DNA from: Cheilinus undulatus
Taxonomy: Eukaryota; Chordata; Actinopteri; Labriformes; Labridae
DNA length: 64,000 nt
Direction of reading: 5' to 3'
Assembly: GCF_018320785.1 (NCBI RefSeq)
Contig: NC_054870.1
Location: forward strand, 2,919,199-2,983,198
In this document: positions 34,901 to 49,900 of the stretch, in pieces
Numbering within the stretch: the first letter of the stretch is position 1
Layout of the letters: the number at the start of each line of letters is the position of its first letter
The notes under the pieces: model-generated
Seen by the model: the letters and a program-made list of their open reading frames with translations, nothing else
The model's database searches: none
What the model was told of the DNA's origin: nothing
Position numbers and translations under genes: made by a program

Positions 34901-37900
34901 ATATTTTAAGTTTTTCAAAAATCATGTTTAAAGTCTCAACTAGAGTGACTAATAACTTTTATAAGAAGGACTCAAAATGAGCAGCTTTTTGGTGTTCTTT
35001 TATGAGTAAAGGTGAAAGATTCCACACTATAATGAAAATTATCGTTAGCATTTCCCTTCATAGTTTTTATCAAAGTTATTGACTGTGATTGACCTCAATG
35101 TCCCGGTCCGCTCGTAGCTCGTGGTCCCACAGGATGATTTTACGGTCCTTTCCTCCTCCTGTCAGTATCGTGCCGCTCCTCATCTCGCACATACAGAACA
35201 CACTGCCCTCGTGACCTTTGACCTGCCGACTGATCTGGAAGGCTGCACAGACACAGAAGCTGGTTAAACATATCAGCCAACACTGGTGTGATCATGGTGA
35301 TAGGTAATGAATGGAGTCGAATGATTAAAACCATTTGTTTATGTTAGATGACTGAACTTCATCATAGTGATGTCAGGGGCCAGCAGGGGGCAGCAGATCA
35401 CACAGACAACACTTCCTGTTAGGAAAGGGGTTTTTTTTCTGTCTTCCTGATGAAACAAATTTTCTGACAAATTTCACTCAGACTTCACTGACTGTGAAAA
35501 GTCTGTCTCATTCTGAGACTTCTGTCTGATTCAGAGAGAATCTGATGAACTCTGAACTCCATCAGGAATCTCCTTGGCATAAGCTCGGCTTCATGTTGAT
35601 GATTAATGGTGATTTTTCTATGATACTATTAGAAAAATATCATTATCAGCAGATAACATCTTCTAAAGTTACTTATTGTATCAGTAAATGTGTAAATGTT
35701 AGCTTTTATCAGTCATACATATCTGCAGAATATACACATTTTAATACAGTGTTTAATCTCATTAGATGAAGACTTTAACTTATGAAGTTTTAAGCAGATC
35801 TAACAGACCTGCCCCTGTTTAAGATTCCCCTTTTTCATCTCTATTCCATAAACTTCAAACTAGGTTCTGAGAACTGAAGTTTTAGGTCTGAACTGGGGCT
35901 GGGCAATACGGACTAAAAATCATACACTGATGATTTTTTTTAGATTAAAGGTGATAACATAGATATTTAAATATTTTATCTGTAAAGAAATATCAAACAG
36001 CTGTCACTAAGAATTGGCGATATGGAAAAGAAATTGCAATTTTTTCCATGGTTGGATCAGGATCTTGATTTATCATTATTCTTTTTCATTTGAATTTTTA
36101 AGGCTGATTTTTAATTACTGAGCAAAAATCAAACTCATATCCTATACAAGTTTATTTTTAAATGCACAAATACTGTGTTTAAAAGTAAATTCTATTTATT
36201 TTATCCTCTTCAGTAACAACCTGTTGACCAAAGCATAAAATGCTTAAATATTTGCCATTTACAGCCAACACCACCAGATAACGGAGGCAAACATTTTTAT
36301 CTCTTTACCATGATATCTCTTATTTCATCTGTATTCTAAAACTCCTTTAGTATTCATGAGGTGCATTTCTATGGTGATATCTATCTTAAAATATGGACTA
36401 AAAGCAGAATTCATACGGTTGCAGTTTTATACAGGTGTTATGTTCATATGCAGGATTATATCAGTCAGTATGTTAGGGTTACTTTAGCTGTGTTTATAGA
36501 CTAGTAAGAATTTGAAAAGTGAAAAATAATCCAGAATGGGATTATTTTCTTCAATACACTGTCATGCAGTAAAGACGTGGCCTTATTTTTATCTTAACCC
36601 AGTTAGACCTAACCCTGGCTAAAAGAACAGCCTCTAAAAATGGAGTATTTTTAAACAACCTCAAAAACCAGATGCTTTTCTGCAAAACTGCACAGAATAT
36701 AAACATTTACTAAAATGCTTATTTCTCTTCCTAATTAGCAATCACAGTCATGAAATAAAATACATTTAAAAGCAATAATAATTGGCTTTGAATGTTGATA
36801 AAAGCCTTTGCCCTAAAGTTTAACATTTTATTAATTATTGATCAAATCAAAGTATTCAGTGTCCTCTGCTTCACTGAGCCTGGGCTTTATTCACATAGTA
36901 ATCTGGGTTGTTGTCAAATCTACTGTTGTTTTTGAAGTCTAAAAAGATTTATGTAGTCTGCCTCTGAGTCTCCTGAGTTGTCACTGCTCAACTTTAAATA
37001 TTATCCATCCATCACCTTTTCCATATGGTGGCTAAAAGGCTAAAACATCATCTCATCTCCCTTCGACCCTAAATTTAAGTGAATCATGTTGCAGTTTGTC
37101 AGCTACATGTCTAAAGAGCAATAAGATCATCCAAATGATAGTAATTCTGCATCAGGTATTAAAGGTATAAACGTCTCCTCTACTGACTACAGTGTGTCTG
37201 GTCCCTAACCTGTTTGACTCTCAGGATGTAGTTTCTTTGAGATTTTTGCAAACTTTATGCAGTGTGCAAATAACTAATCCTTGCACCCTGATAGTTTAGA
37301 AAACCCCAGTTCCATAAAGCCCAACTGGAGCCCTTTCAGAAGGTCTAAATCTTAAGTTTAAGTTTTATTTTGAGCCATGAATCCTCCATGAATCCAGGCT
37401 CCAAAGGGAAACTGCAGGGGAGGGGTGAGTGGACGTAGACAGGTGAAACTAGAATGAGATTCTCTCATTTCTCAGCTTTAGCAGATTGTTGATACATTCT
37501 ATTTCTTCATGATCTAAGATCATCCTATCACACATCCCTAATAGACACAACACCAGGAGTATAATCTCTGATATGATTCCAGTAAAAATCTCATGATATT
37601 AAAACATAGCAGAAACAAAACAGAAGTCCTACACTCCAACATTGGCCGATTCTTTATGTTCAATCATCAAAAACTGCAGGAAAATTCAAAAACTGTAGAC
37701 TATAGACTGTCAAATCTCTGGTCTCCCCTGTCTGTATAACATTTACAGGCATAAAAACCAGTCTAAGCCCCAGTCTCCTCCTCACCTCTTGGTCCCTTTC
37801 CGGTGGGTGTCTCTGCCGTGTTCCTGGTCCAGACCAGCAGGATTCCTCCTGAGTCTCCAGTCAGGATGTCTCCAGTACTCAAAAAGGCAAGACACTGAAC

Positions 37901-40900
37901 AAACTTTGGCTTCTCATATTTCTGAAAAAAAAATTAAAAATAAATAAATAAATAAATAAATATTTAGGAAACCACATTAAAGTTAGACCAGAGCAGGGCC
38001 TGTATTCACAAACAGTCTAAAGAAAGGCACTGAGAAAAGAAAAAGAAACACTACCACCACTGTCAGAGAGAAGATAACGATAAAACTAAATATTTTTACA
38101 TCTACACTCTCACAGACAAAGACTGGGATTTCTGAGTTTGGTCCCTCTGTCACAGATAGTGCATTTATTCTATTCATTTCAATTCAAAGAAGCAAAATCA
38201 AAAAGTTTCCTCACCCCGAAGATTCCCTGTTTTCGAGCCAGTGACGTCCCGTTCCATGCCCAGAAGAAGATGTGGGACTTCCCACAGGTGACGATGGTGT
38301 TTGCGTCCGTGGGGTGGAACTCCACTGCCAGGACCACCTCGTTGGTGGTCTGAAACACAGATTCACTTTATCAGTAACCAGAGGCACTTGAGATCAGGTG
38401 AGAATCAGCTAAAAAAGTTGAAATCAGGAACTGGAGAGATTTTCTACTCATCGCTGTGACTTGTACAGCTCTACTGGCTGGCTCTCTTAAAGTGAACATA
38501 GAAGCAGCACAGAATTCTGATTATTTAAAGAGTGCTCATTGGTAAGCTCCTTTTACTAATTAAAGTGGCTGCAACTGCTTCAAAACATGACTTATTAATG
38601 CGGGCATGGGTCTGATGAACTATTGTGTGTTTATAACCTAACACGCCAGATAGACTGTTGTACATATCCATTTCATGAGATATACTACAACATTAATCTG
38701 GGAAACCTCCCATACAAAGTGCTTGGGAAGGGCAAGACTGCAGTAACTACTGCAGTAGTTAACGAAAGGCAGAGAATGTTGGTGGATAAAACTGAAGCTG
38801 AGGCCGGTCAAGAGAAGTGCAAAAACATCTACGCTACCATGGAAAGCTTTCAGTGTGGTTCTTTGGTCCTCTTTGAATAAAAAAATACTGTCCAGATCTG
38901 ATAAAATGTGCTGCTAAAGCTACAGTCAAGCTAATAACTTCACCAGCAGCCATTACTAGCAAACAGTAGAGCCAAACCCTGCCTGTAATTATCACAAACT
39001 TATGCCGAAGGAGACGAGCAAAAACATGTTTTATTCCGTGTGAAGCTGCCAGTGCATTTCAGTGCTCTTCTTTTAAAGAAATGTGGTTGAGTTATGATAA
39101 AACTGCTGCTACACTAATAGCTTTAACAGAGGTAATTACTACAACAACAGCAGCAGCCATAATTTTTGGCTACCAGTAGAGCTAAACCCCACCCACAGCT
39201 ATCACCTCATTCTTAAACGATACAGATTGGTCAGGTCCACTTTCAGACCAGGAAGAATCCTCTAAGACTGGAGCTTTGTGAACAGGATCCACCTGATGAC
39301 AGCAGTGTAAATTTTGGCAGCTATTTTTAATCTTAGTCTTTAGATGAAATGTCTTTTAGTTTTAGTCACATTTTAGTAATTTATACCCTTTTTAGTTTTA
39401 GTCTAGTTTTAGTCCGCAAAAAGTCCTCACATTTTAGTCTTTACTTTTAGTTCAAGCATTTATTTTCTTGCCTAAATCTGGTACCAAATCATGGTAGTGT
39501 GTTCTCTGCACTCTGCCAAACCTGGGGTCCCTGCTTTCTACAGGTGAGAGGTAGAATAGATACTGCTGCATTGTTTTTTGACAGATTTACCCACAGTGGA
39601 CAAATATCACTGATTTTGAATGTCTGGTGAAAACTGCATTACATTTTAGTCTAGTTTTAGTCATCTTGACAAAAAAACTAAACTTACTTTAAGTCAGTTT
39701 TGTCATCACAGATCTATTTTTTTAGCTAGTTGAGTTTTTGTAATTGGAAAAAAGGCTGTCGACAAATAGTTTTAGTCATAGTTTTAGTCGATGAAATTAA
39801 CACTGGATGACAGGCATGGAACCTGGACCATCCATCCACTCTGCAAGGTTAATGTGTTTAAAAATGGAATTATTTTATTTGTGTATTGTTTTATTGTTTT
39901 GCTGCAGGGCATCCCTGGTCTGGTCCAGTCTGTTCTCCTTGCTAAAATAAAGGGTAAATAAATAAAATTAAATATCTTTTATTCATTATTCATAGTTTAA
40001 ATTCATTTTTTCATTAGTTTTAAAGATGGATGATAATCTGTAAAAACAACTCACGAAGCCTTTAATATCAGTCAAATGTAGTTTCTGTTGAGGTCCTTAA
40101 TTTGACCTGAATCCACTCCCACTGATAAAACTGTCATCCTTATTTAGCTGACCTCATTTGTTCCTGACTCTCAAGAGACATAAAGGCAGACTCTGCTGGA
40201 ATTGTATCATTTTCCATATAAATTTAAAAAGAATCCAGTAATTCTATTGTTAAGGCAGAAACTGCCAGTTATTCTGGATATCCTGGTCATGGCCCAAGTC
40301 TGCTCATAAAGAGGCATGCTACATCAGAGTTTATTTAGTTAATATATATTTGAATTCATAGATCTTTACAAATATACTGTGTTTGGATTAAATCTTTCAC
40401 TTGATCTGGATCTCGAGGACCCTCTCTGATGCAGCAGGACTGTTCTGTTTGAATATTGTGATCTGGAGAGTGGAGAGCTTCAGATGGTACATTTAACTGA
40501 CTCTTTAAACCCTGTTTTATCATTAAGGCGTTGTCTGACAGATGGTGGCTGATGTTGGTTGCATTCACACAAATTTAAGCTGAAAAGGGATGTATGGCAC
40601 GAGGAATACTTCTATAACTTTAACAATGAGAAAACAAGACCATTAACCATGTCTACTTCTGTTAGAATCCAACCAGCATAAAAAACTTTAAAAATTCCTC
40701 CATCTATGGCCTGCACTAGATAACAGTCCAAGATTCTATGAATAAAGAACTGTTGTGAATCCCTGTGAACATTTGTCCAATTGTAATACCAAGTATAAGT
40801 ATATAATTCTTCTGTGAAACAAAATAACTAAATATTTTACATTATGACAAGATAAAACTTAACAGAGAATAGTGTCATATATTATGTATGCAAAATAATT

Positions 40901-43900
40901 ACCTTGATCTCAGCAATCTTTGACTTCTTCTGCCAATCCCAGACTGTCAGCATGTGATCGTTACAGTCGTCGATGACACTCAGGTGCTGACCGGAGTCCT
41001 GATAAAGAGACGGAGATTTAATACAAGATGTAAGACAGAGACTCAAAAATAAAGGCGCAAGCATCATCCAGAAGAACAACTTAATCATCTCTGACTGCTG
41101 CTTTTGTTAGCATACATATGCCTGATGTTTGAAGTTGGTAATTTATTGATTTATTATAGTTAAAATATCCTGGAATAAGCACAATAGGATAATTTCTCCC
41201 ATTGTCCAAAGGCAAAGAAACTGACACATTTTACAGAGATTTTTCATGGATATGGATGTGATGTGCCTTGGGATTTTAAACTAATCTTATGTTTGCCTTG
41301 GAAAAAAACAACCACAGGTCTGCACATCATGTAAGTATTCAAGTGTCATTCATTTAGAAAGGTTTGCAAAAAAAAATCCTACTTTCGTTATCTTTGTATG
41401 TGTTCTCTTATTGAAGAGGAGGATAACATAAAAAACTAGAATGGTCGTCTGAGGAGACCCACGCCTAAGCAGCGCCACCGAGGAACTTACGCTCCCATTG
41501 TTTATTATATTGTTCAAAATTTCAAAGTCAGACAAAAACCGAACAGGTGCGTGGATCATCACCAAAATCTAATCGATTCTTCCCTGTCACCATCCCAATA
41601 TTCCCTAAAAGTTTGGTGAAGATCCGACTTTCCGTTCTCGAGTTATCTTGTACACATACAAACAAAGAAACGAAAAACAACACAAAGATACGGAACCCTT
41701 TACATAACCCCCTAATAATAATTAATAGTAATAATTTGCCCCAATACAGCAATCCAAATTGATTTTGGAAGGAGTCAAAATAATCACAATTAGATATTTT
41801 TCCAAAGTTGTCCAGCTCTATCCCATCCAACAGCAATGTCACTGCAGTAAATGTTGGAGGTTTAAGCAGAAGAAGTAAATGCTGCTCATATTTGACAAGA
41901 CAGAAAAAAAGATTCTGAATTTAACTTTTATTTTTTGAATTAAAAAATGTTTTTGTTGCATTCTTAACTTCTCACCTCATTTTTCTACTTTAATGTAAAG
42001 ATTTGTGATCATAATTTGAATCTAATAATAAACTGCGTGGGAGGTTTGATCAATGTGGCAAACATGAACTAGCATGCACCTGGGTGATACTCACAGCTTT
42101 GGAAAAAGCCAGGGAGCCGACGCCTCGCTCAAATGTTCCCAAACCAATAACCTGCAGAGTCGATAAACTGACGCTGTCCCAGATACGAACATGGGGCTGC
42201 AGCGGCTGAAAAGATCAGAAAAAAGTATAATTTTAAAAGATGAATCGGCAGCTATTATTAGAAAACATGAAAATATGGCTTTAAAAATGTCTTATAACCC
42301 TACCCGCCCATCTTTGTCCACTCCTGCAATCTGTCCTGTAGCAATCCGGATCTTATCAGGATGAATGGCTAAACTGAAAAAGAGACGAACAATGATATTA
42401 GACACATGTCAACACAGTCCCACCAGTAGGAAAGCAGCAGATGATTAATGTGTGTTTTCATACCACTTGACACAGTCCGTGTGTCCGAGGTAATGTCTCT
42501 GAGTTCGCTCTTCGTAGTTAAAAAGAACCACAACAGAGGCAATGAAGTAAACAATCTCCCCAGTTGGAAGGAGGTAGATGTTAGCTCTGCAGTCTCTGCC
42601 ACGGTAACCATAACTGCAGGCAGTCAAGGAGGAAAACACCTCAAAAGAACCTAAACCTGATCACCTATGTGGTATCTGATGAGTCATCTGAACTCATTTC
42701 AGTTCACTCTGCTGCGACTGAAGACTTGAACCAATGACTCTCACAGTCACTGAACTTAAAGAGAAATATGTCTGAAGTTACTCAAGTTAAATCTCTTTCT
42801 ACAAGACGGACGGTACCGCACATTCAAGATTTTTTCCTGCATTGTCATCGTATTAATAAAGTGTAACATCCAGCTCTTTTATTCATGCTTTAATGACTAA
42901 GGCATTTTTTTCCTCATTACAGCACCCTTCTTTTATTTATTTTTATTTCATTTTAATTTACTTTTTATTTTATTCTATAGTATTTTATTCCACACTTTAA
43001 TCTAAGCTTCAGTGTTTACTCATTTTAAACCATTGAGATGGCGTTTCCTCAGTGCGTACATGAGTTTCCTGTTCTTATGGAGCTCTTATTTATGATGCAC
43101 TTTGCCAATATTGTGTATAGAATGCAGGGTGGGTGGGTTAGAGGGTTGGGTGGAGTGGGTTTGGGTCATATTTCCTTTTATCTTCTTTAAATTACTTGCC
43201 TTTTTGTAAAGCACTTTGTGCCACATTGTCTTGTATGAAAAGTGCTACATAAATAAAGTTTTATTGATTGTCATCATCATCGCAGCGGGGCAGCGAAATT
43301 TCACAGCACAAATAAACACAAAATTGCTTTTCTAGCTCAGTCTTGTCACATCCAAGATACTTGATGAAAATAATTTTCCCCACACAGATTTAGCTCCTAC
43401 AGCCTTTAATTTCTCATGTATTAGCTCATTTAGCACCATGCATCCTGCATATGTGCACAGCTGATGAAGAGGAGTGAAAGTAAATTATCTTCTTGCAACG
43501 TTTTAAAACCAGTCATCTGCAACTTGATGAGAATGATCACAGGCATCATCAGATGACTTGAAACAAGCTGCAACAGCTCGGTTCAGACCGCTGCAACTGT
43601 TGCCAGCAACGCTCTAACACGGTCTCACTGCATCGCAAATCTTTGGTGGAGTTTTAAAGACTCTTGGGGGTTTTAAGGCGGTACTCCTCCTAAACATGAC
43701 GACCACCTGTGTCTTAAAGTCTTATATCAGCTGCAGCAGGTGACTTTCTGTTGAGTGCTGCTCTCACTTCCATTACAAAAGGCTATGCATGGTGTGAGGA
43801 GGTGACATTCAGTTTGTATTTGAAGTGCACCAGAAATACATAATATAATGTCTGGGCTCAGGTCTCAAACCTAGAATCCACTTTAAGTCTGAAGTCAAAT

Positions 43901-46900
43901 CTGCGCATGCGTGTTCTCTTGTTTGGTGCTACAGTATGATGAGGTTAAGTAATTTTGTGCAACATACAGCCCTGAGGTTTTTAGTATTCCTGCTTACAAT
44001 GTTGGTTTAGTAAATCTTCTGATTAATACAAGAAGCACTTCTTTAATTCAGAGTAACATCGCCCCCTTTAAGCAGCATAAAGGATACACCCATTCCAGCT
44101 TGAGTCTTTCCGGGGGGAGTTCTGTCCGAACTTCGTCGTAGTTCTCCACATCTGAAGGGATGAACATGGTGATCGGCCGACCACGCATGAACATCTTGAT
44201 GGCATTTCCCTCTGCAAAAAGCACACAAACAGGCAGCAATTAAAACACGCTGACTTGAAGAGATGACGAGGTGACATTTATGAGCATGTCAGCTAAGACA
44301 TGCAGGAACTCAATTGACCCTTTGTTGGCTCTGACTGGTCAACTGGCCCACCAATCAGAGAGCCCCCTCTCAAAGAAACCATAGGTGAGCTACTTCAGTA
44401 GGGCAAGCTTTCACTCTTTTCTGTGTCCTGTGGTGAGATTGTGTCCTTCATTTCTTTACTTCAACATGGTTAAAGGGTGTGTTTGGGAGTCTGCAAGAGC
44501 AAACTAAGATATCCATGTCATAATCTGGAGTACTTTTTATCCTGTTTCTTCAATTAATACTTCCTATAGTTTCAACTCTGGAAAACTGTGCTGAAAATTT
44601 AGCGCCCTGACGAACACTAAGAGTAGTTCCTGCTTAAAGGTAAGAGAAACATTTATAATGCCGATAATATGGCATGTTAAGGTAGTTATTACTCTAAACA
44701 AAGGTATTTCATATTGTTTCAAATGGGAAGGAGCTTTGGGACAAGAGATTTTCTACCAATGGAGAGCAGGGCTTCACAAAGGGTCAACTGTTGTCATTTA
44801 AACAGGATCTCTAAGCCTGGGACCTCATCAGGTTTCCATCATTAGCTGACATTCTTTAAACATACATGAGGACATTATGTGAATAAACATCAAAATGGTT
44901 GTGTCTAGTGAGGGGACTTTGTAGTTAAATAAAGTTAAAAATCTCAGCCTGATTGACAGTCAGATCAACAGTGTGAGACCTTAAAAGTTTGTTAAACCAA
45001 AGCACAGATCCAAAAACACTAAACGTTAGTCAGACAGAGGGTGAGAGAAATGTGAGGGACGAGACCAGGACACATTAGGGGCAGCTCAGGTACAGGTGAT
45101 AGACGGGTGAGGGATATTTAAAGGACAGGTAAGGAACAGAAGAGGAGCAAGTGAAGCAGCACCGATGACATTCAGGTGAAGCAGGTGAAGCAGTAGAAGC
45201 AGATCAGACAGAAACACCTGCCCTGTCTTTGTTTACCTCCTTACAATCACAGATGGATACGAACGAGAAAATCTCAATTTAAGTTGATGTTAAAAAGCAA
45301 CAGAACCCCCAGACCACTTTTTCAGCTCTGTGGATAGTGCTATCGTTGATCAATCTGGGTCCAAAGCTCAGCATTTGTGAATTAAGTATTTGAATTTCAC
45401 ATTTTGTGTAAGAAACTTAAATAGTCGCCGTCCTCTACAGGTTGAAACCTGGCTACTGCGGATGGATTTTTCTATTTGCTGATATGGAAGCAGGCGACTT
45501 AGGTGGTTCTAGCTTTCACACAGTTCTTCCATAGCTGTGGTTTCAGAAGTAAATTTCCCCATTCAAATCCTTTTGTGTACAAACCACAATTCCAAAAATG
45601 TTGGGATATTGTTTAAAATGTGACCAAAGCAGAAAACATTGATTTGCAAATCATTTCAACCTATATTCAATTGAATACATGCGAAAACAAGACATTTCAG
45701 GCGAAAACTGAGAAACTTTGTTGGTTTTTTGGAAATAACACATTCCATAAAAGTTGGAACAGGAGCATGACTACCACTGTGTTGCACCACTGTTCCTTCC
45801 ACCGACAATCTGTTAATGTCTTGGGACTAAAGATACAGATTGTTTGAATATTAAACTGCTGCTTCTTGCAGCCCAGATCATGGAGGCCACTTTGAAAGTG
45901 GCACTCTTTCACTCTGAAGCCATGCTGTTGTAATTTGAGTAGAATGTGGCTTGGCATTATGTTGCTGAAATAAGCAGGAATGTCCCTATAATAAAATGTC
46001 TGAACAGAAGCATATGCTTTGCCAAAACTTACTATACTTCTCAGTATTTATGGTGCCTTCAGAGCTATGCAAGTAACCCATGGGCACTAAAACACCCCAA
46101 CACCACCACAGATGCTGGCTTTTGAACTTTGCATTGATTACAGCACACTTAGTGTACTTAGGCCGGCCTTACACCTAACAACTTTCCCTCCGATTTCAAA
46201 GTCGCAGACAAAATTCCAAAGGCGGAGTAAAATCCTGGGAGTCCTGCTAAAACTGCAGCTCGCTCCCATCGTCTCAGTTGTGAGGTGGTCATAAGACTCG
46301 TTTTAGCCGTTTTAAGGCGGTCTTTATTCCGTCTTATTTATTCTTTATTCTGGGAAATAATCTCAGAAAGAATTGTGTTCCAGTCTTGTAGTTAGTGACC
46401 CACAGTCATTGTAAAATCTTAGTCTGGAGATTAAAAACTCAGCAGCGTTGCCGACAAATTGTCTTTAGATGTGAGAGGGTCTCAGGTGTCAGTCTTTTTA
46501 GAGTTTTAGCATAGACCTCTGTTGTTAGGTCAGCATTACACACTAGCTTTTGGCTTTTAAAGTGCAGTGACACACTATGTTAGCTGACAGAGGTCTTCAA
46601 AAATTTTCCAGAGCCAACATTGTAATATCCATCAAAGAATGATGGATGCAGATTCCTCTAGATTTTCCGAGTCTGTTTATGATACAATGGAATGTAGATG
46701 GTGAAATGCCACCATTGTTTGAGAATAACTGAGTCTTATGGGGTGCTTCTTTATACCCAATCATGGTATAATCACCTGGTAACAATTAACCTACTTACCT
46801 ATGGAATGTTCCAGGCGATTTTTTTTAACTTTTGTCTAGATTTTTTTTGGAAAATGGTCAAGGTATCAAATTCAGAATGTGTGTATATTGCCCCAAATAA

Positions 46901-49900
46901 AAATGTTTACATTCAAACATCACATATCTTGTCTTTGTGCTGGGCTGTATTTGTTTGAATGTGGGTTGAAAAGGATTTACAAATCAGTGTACTCTCTTTT
47001 AAGTCACATTTTACAAAACGTCCCAGTGTTGTTGGCATTGGGGTTTGTAGAAGCTTACAGCAAAGGTTTGGTGGTGAAAGCAGGCTCCATCAATCAGTGA
47101 GATCACTGTGACTCTCTAGGATCGAAGGTAAAGTCATTTTTTTCTCCTCAGGATCCCAAATTAGCCTTTAGCCTAGATCCACCTCAGCTGAGCCTCTGGG
47201 GTTTAGTTGCTCTTTGAATTACTTGCCAATCAGTATGAAAGCAACATCAGAGTCAAACGGCATAATTCATGTTAGGCGCTGAGTCAGGCTTCTTTTGTGC
47301 CATTGAATGGACTACTAATAAATTATTGCATCTGACAGCTTAATACATTTACAGGTAGCACCGGTTCCACCTTAAATGGAGGTAAAGGAGAGCAGGGGGC
47401 GGAGCCACAGTCAGGTGTGACATCACCTGATCAATCTGAAGGAGAGCGAGAGCAGTTGAGTGAGCGAGGCTGACGATGTAGAGCAGAGAGAGACAGAAAG
47501 ACGAGATTGATTCAGGGCAGGAGAAAATCAATCAGCTGCTGTTAGCATCACGTTAGCCTGTTGTTAGCCTGTTGTTAGCCTGCTAGCTCACTGCAGCAAC
47601 AGTTCAGGACTTACCAGCTTGGCTGTTTTTCTCTCTTGTTGACATTTTCGCTGGTTTGAGACAAAGACAATATCACTCAACAACACCAACAACACAAATA
47701 AAAACACAAACAGAAAAAAAGCTTTTACGACTCAAACAAAAACAACTAAAGAAATAAAAACAACACAAACAACAACAACATCAGCATCAGCTCTGTCAAA
47801 ATGAGGGAGCACTGAGACCAGGGGGATATTTCATCAACATAGCATAAGAAAGCCTCACTCGAATTATTTAGGGCATTCATGTTGGTTTTGACTGGTTCAC
47901 AGAATATCTGTGGCCGTTTTTAATGAGAGATAAATACAGTAAATCTGAGAACAACAGCACTAATAGATGGTAATTATTTAACTAGTTTTAAACTCTACAT
48001 TTATTTAAATTTAAGAATGTCAGATATAGTATGACTATGGTTTTAGTAAGTAATACACATTATTGCATGTTTAAAATAATGCTCTAAGGCAGGGATGCTC
48101 AACGTGTGGCTCTTGTTGGTTGTTTTCAGTGCTAAAGTAGGCGGAGCCTTTATGCTTCCTTTACGGCTGAACAGAGCTCAACATTGATTTATGGCTGATC
48201 TCTATCACACGGATCATTTCTTCACATCACTAGATCCTGTCTGGTAATGGTTTGGGGTTATTTTTCCTCATACTTCCTCTAAATGAAGGGGAAAAGGGAG
48301 CGTCTATATTACACAGACAGAGGAAGAAAAGAAAGAATTAATGTGATCTTCTGTCCTGATGTAACTCAGTCTGCCTGCGAGGTGTGAGAACAATGCTCCA
48401 ACTATGAACCACTTCCAGCACCTCTGTGATAAACCGTCTCTCTTTTTTCTAAGACTTGAAGCATTTTTGTAAAAGAACTGACTGAAATGCCTGGTCCAGC
48501 TGCTTCTTCTATTGCAGGCTTATTCAATTGGAGGCCCAGGGGCCACATGCAGCCCAGAACCAAACCCTGAGTGGCCCAACCTGTGGTCATGCTAGAGATG
48601 CAGAGGGAAACCTGTTTCGCAAGTCTTCATAAATACCCACAGTATTACAGACCATGAACACAACACTGCGTTAGCAGTAGTCTACCTACAATGCACTGCA
48701 TTGTTTTGAAGCGAGGCTAGCGATGCTGACAGAAGAAGCCGCAAAAAATTGAGTATAAAACTTCCTTTTCAACTGTAGCTAAAACTGTGCAAATTTAGTT
48801 GTTTTATACACTTTAAGATATGCCTGTGTAAGATGTGCCCAAAATAATTATTTACAGAAGTTCATCTATTTTTCATTCTATTTATTTTATTTCTATTTAA
48901 GTGAAAAAAAAAACATTTCTACTGCCTCAGATTGTGTTCAAATACAGCTCTGTTGTGTTTTTTTCAATCACTTTTTCATGTGCTTTTGTCATGTTGCCAA
49001 ATTTAAAAGGGAAACTATGAATGAAAAGTGGAGATTTTTCATCAAATTGATCTGTAAAGGTTAAAAATTTGACATTATCAGCTGCTTACTGTGCGCTGAA
49101 CATGTCCAGCCCGACTAAATTTCTTGATTTTAAAATTTGGCCCAGCTGAATTTGTAGTTGAATAGCGCTGTTCTATTGTGTGGCTTTTTAACACCTGGTA
49201 GTAAAACCACTAGGGCTGTCAATATTACATTACAGATAGCAAGGAAGAAATAATGAGCTGAAAGCATAAGTAGTTAATGTTAATTTTAATGTAATCTTAA
49301 TTAGAGGCCTTAGAAATTAAATGTCAGACAAAATAAATTAAATTGTGCCACTTATAGTAGTGATGACATGTTTATAATGAACAACACATTTTTAAAAATG
49401 TTGGTACTATCTTGTTCCTACATGTTTTTAGCCAAAATCACGAGGTGATCCACGTTTTCTGAATCCATGGTTTTTGTTCACTATCGTCCAGCCATGGAGA
49501 AAACCCTCTCTGCCCTCACAGAGGTGCCTGGGATGCACAGGTAACAGCGTGCCAGCTGAGACAGGAGAGGATACCTGGACCAGAATGTTTTCACCACGAC
49601 AGCGGGTAACTGTCGGCGGGCATCGCAGTTTTACTCTTGTGCATCAGCATCTCTTGATGTAGCGAAGCCTCACTTGCCAAATCCCCACCAGTGTGTGCAC
49701 CACCTTGGTGATAAACATCCCCAATGGCAGCCATTGCTGCGCCTCTGTGTTTTGGTGTGTTATTGTTCAACATGTCACGTGTGATGTGACGAAACATTTG
49801 GTTCCTATTTTACGTATAGGTGAAGCAGAGGCCAAGGATAAAGCGTAGAGACTCGAAAGCGATTATAAACAGCAAAAATATTTTCAAAACAAGCTCAATA

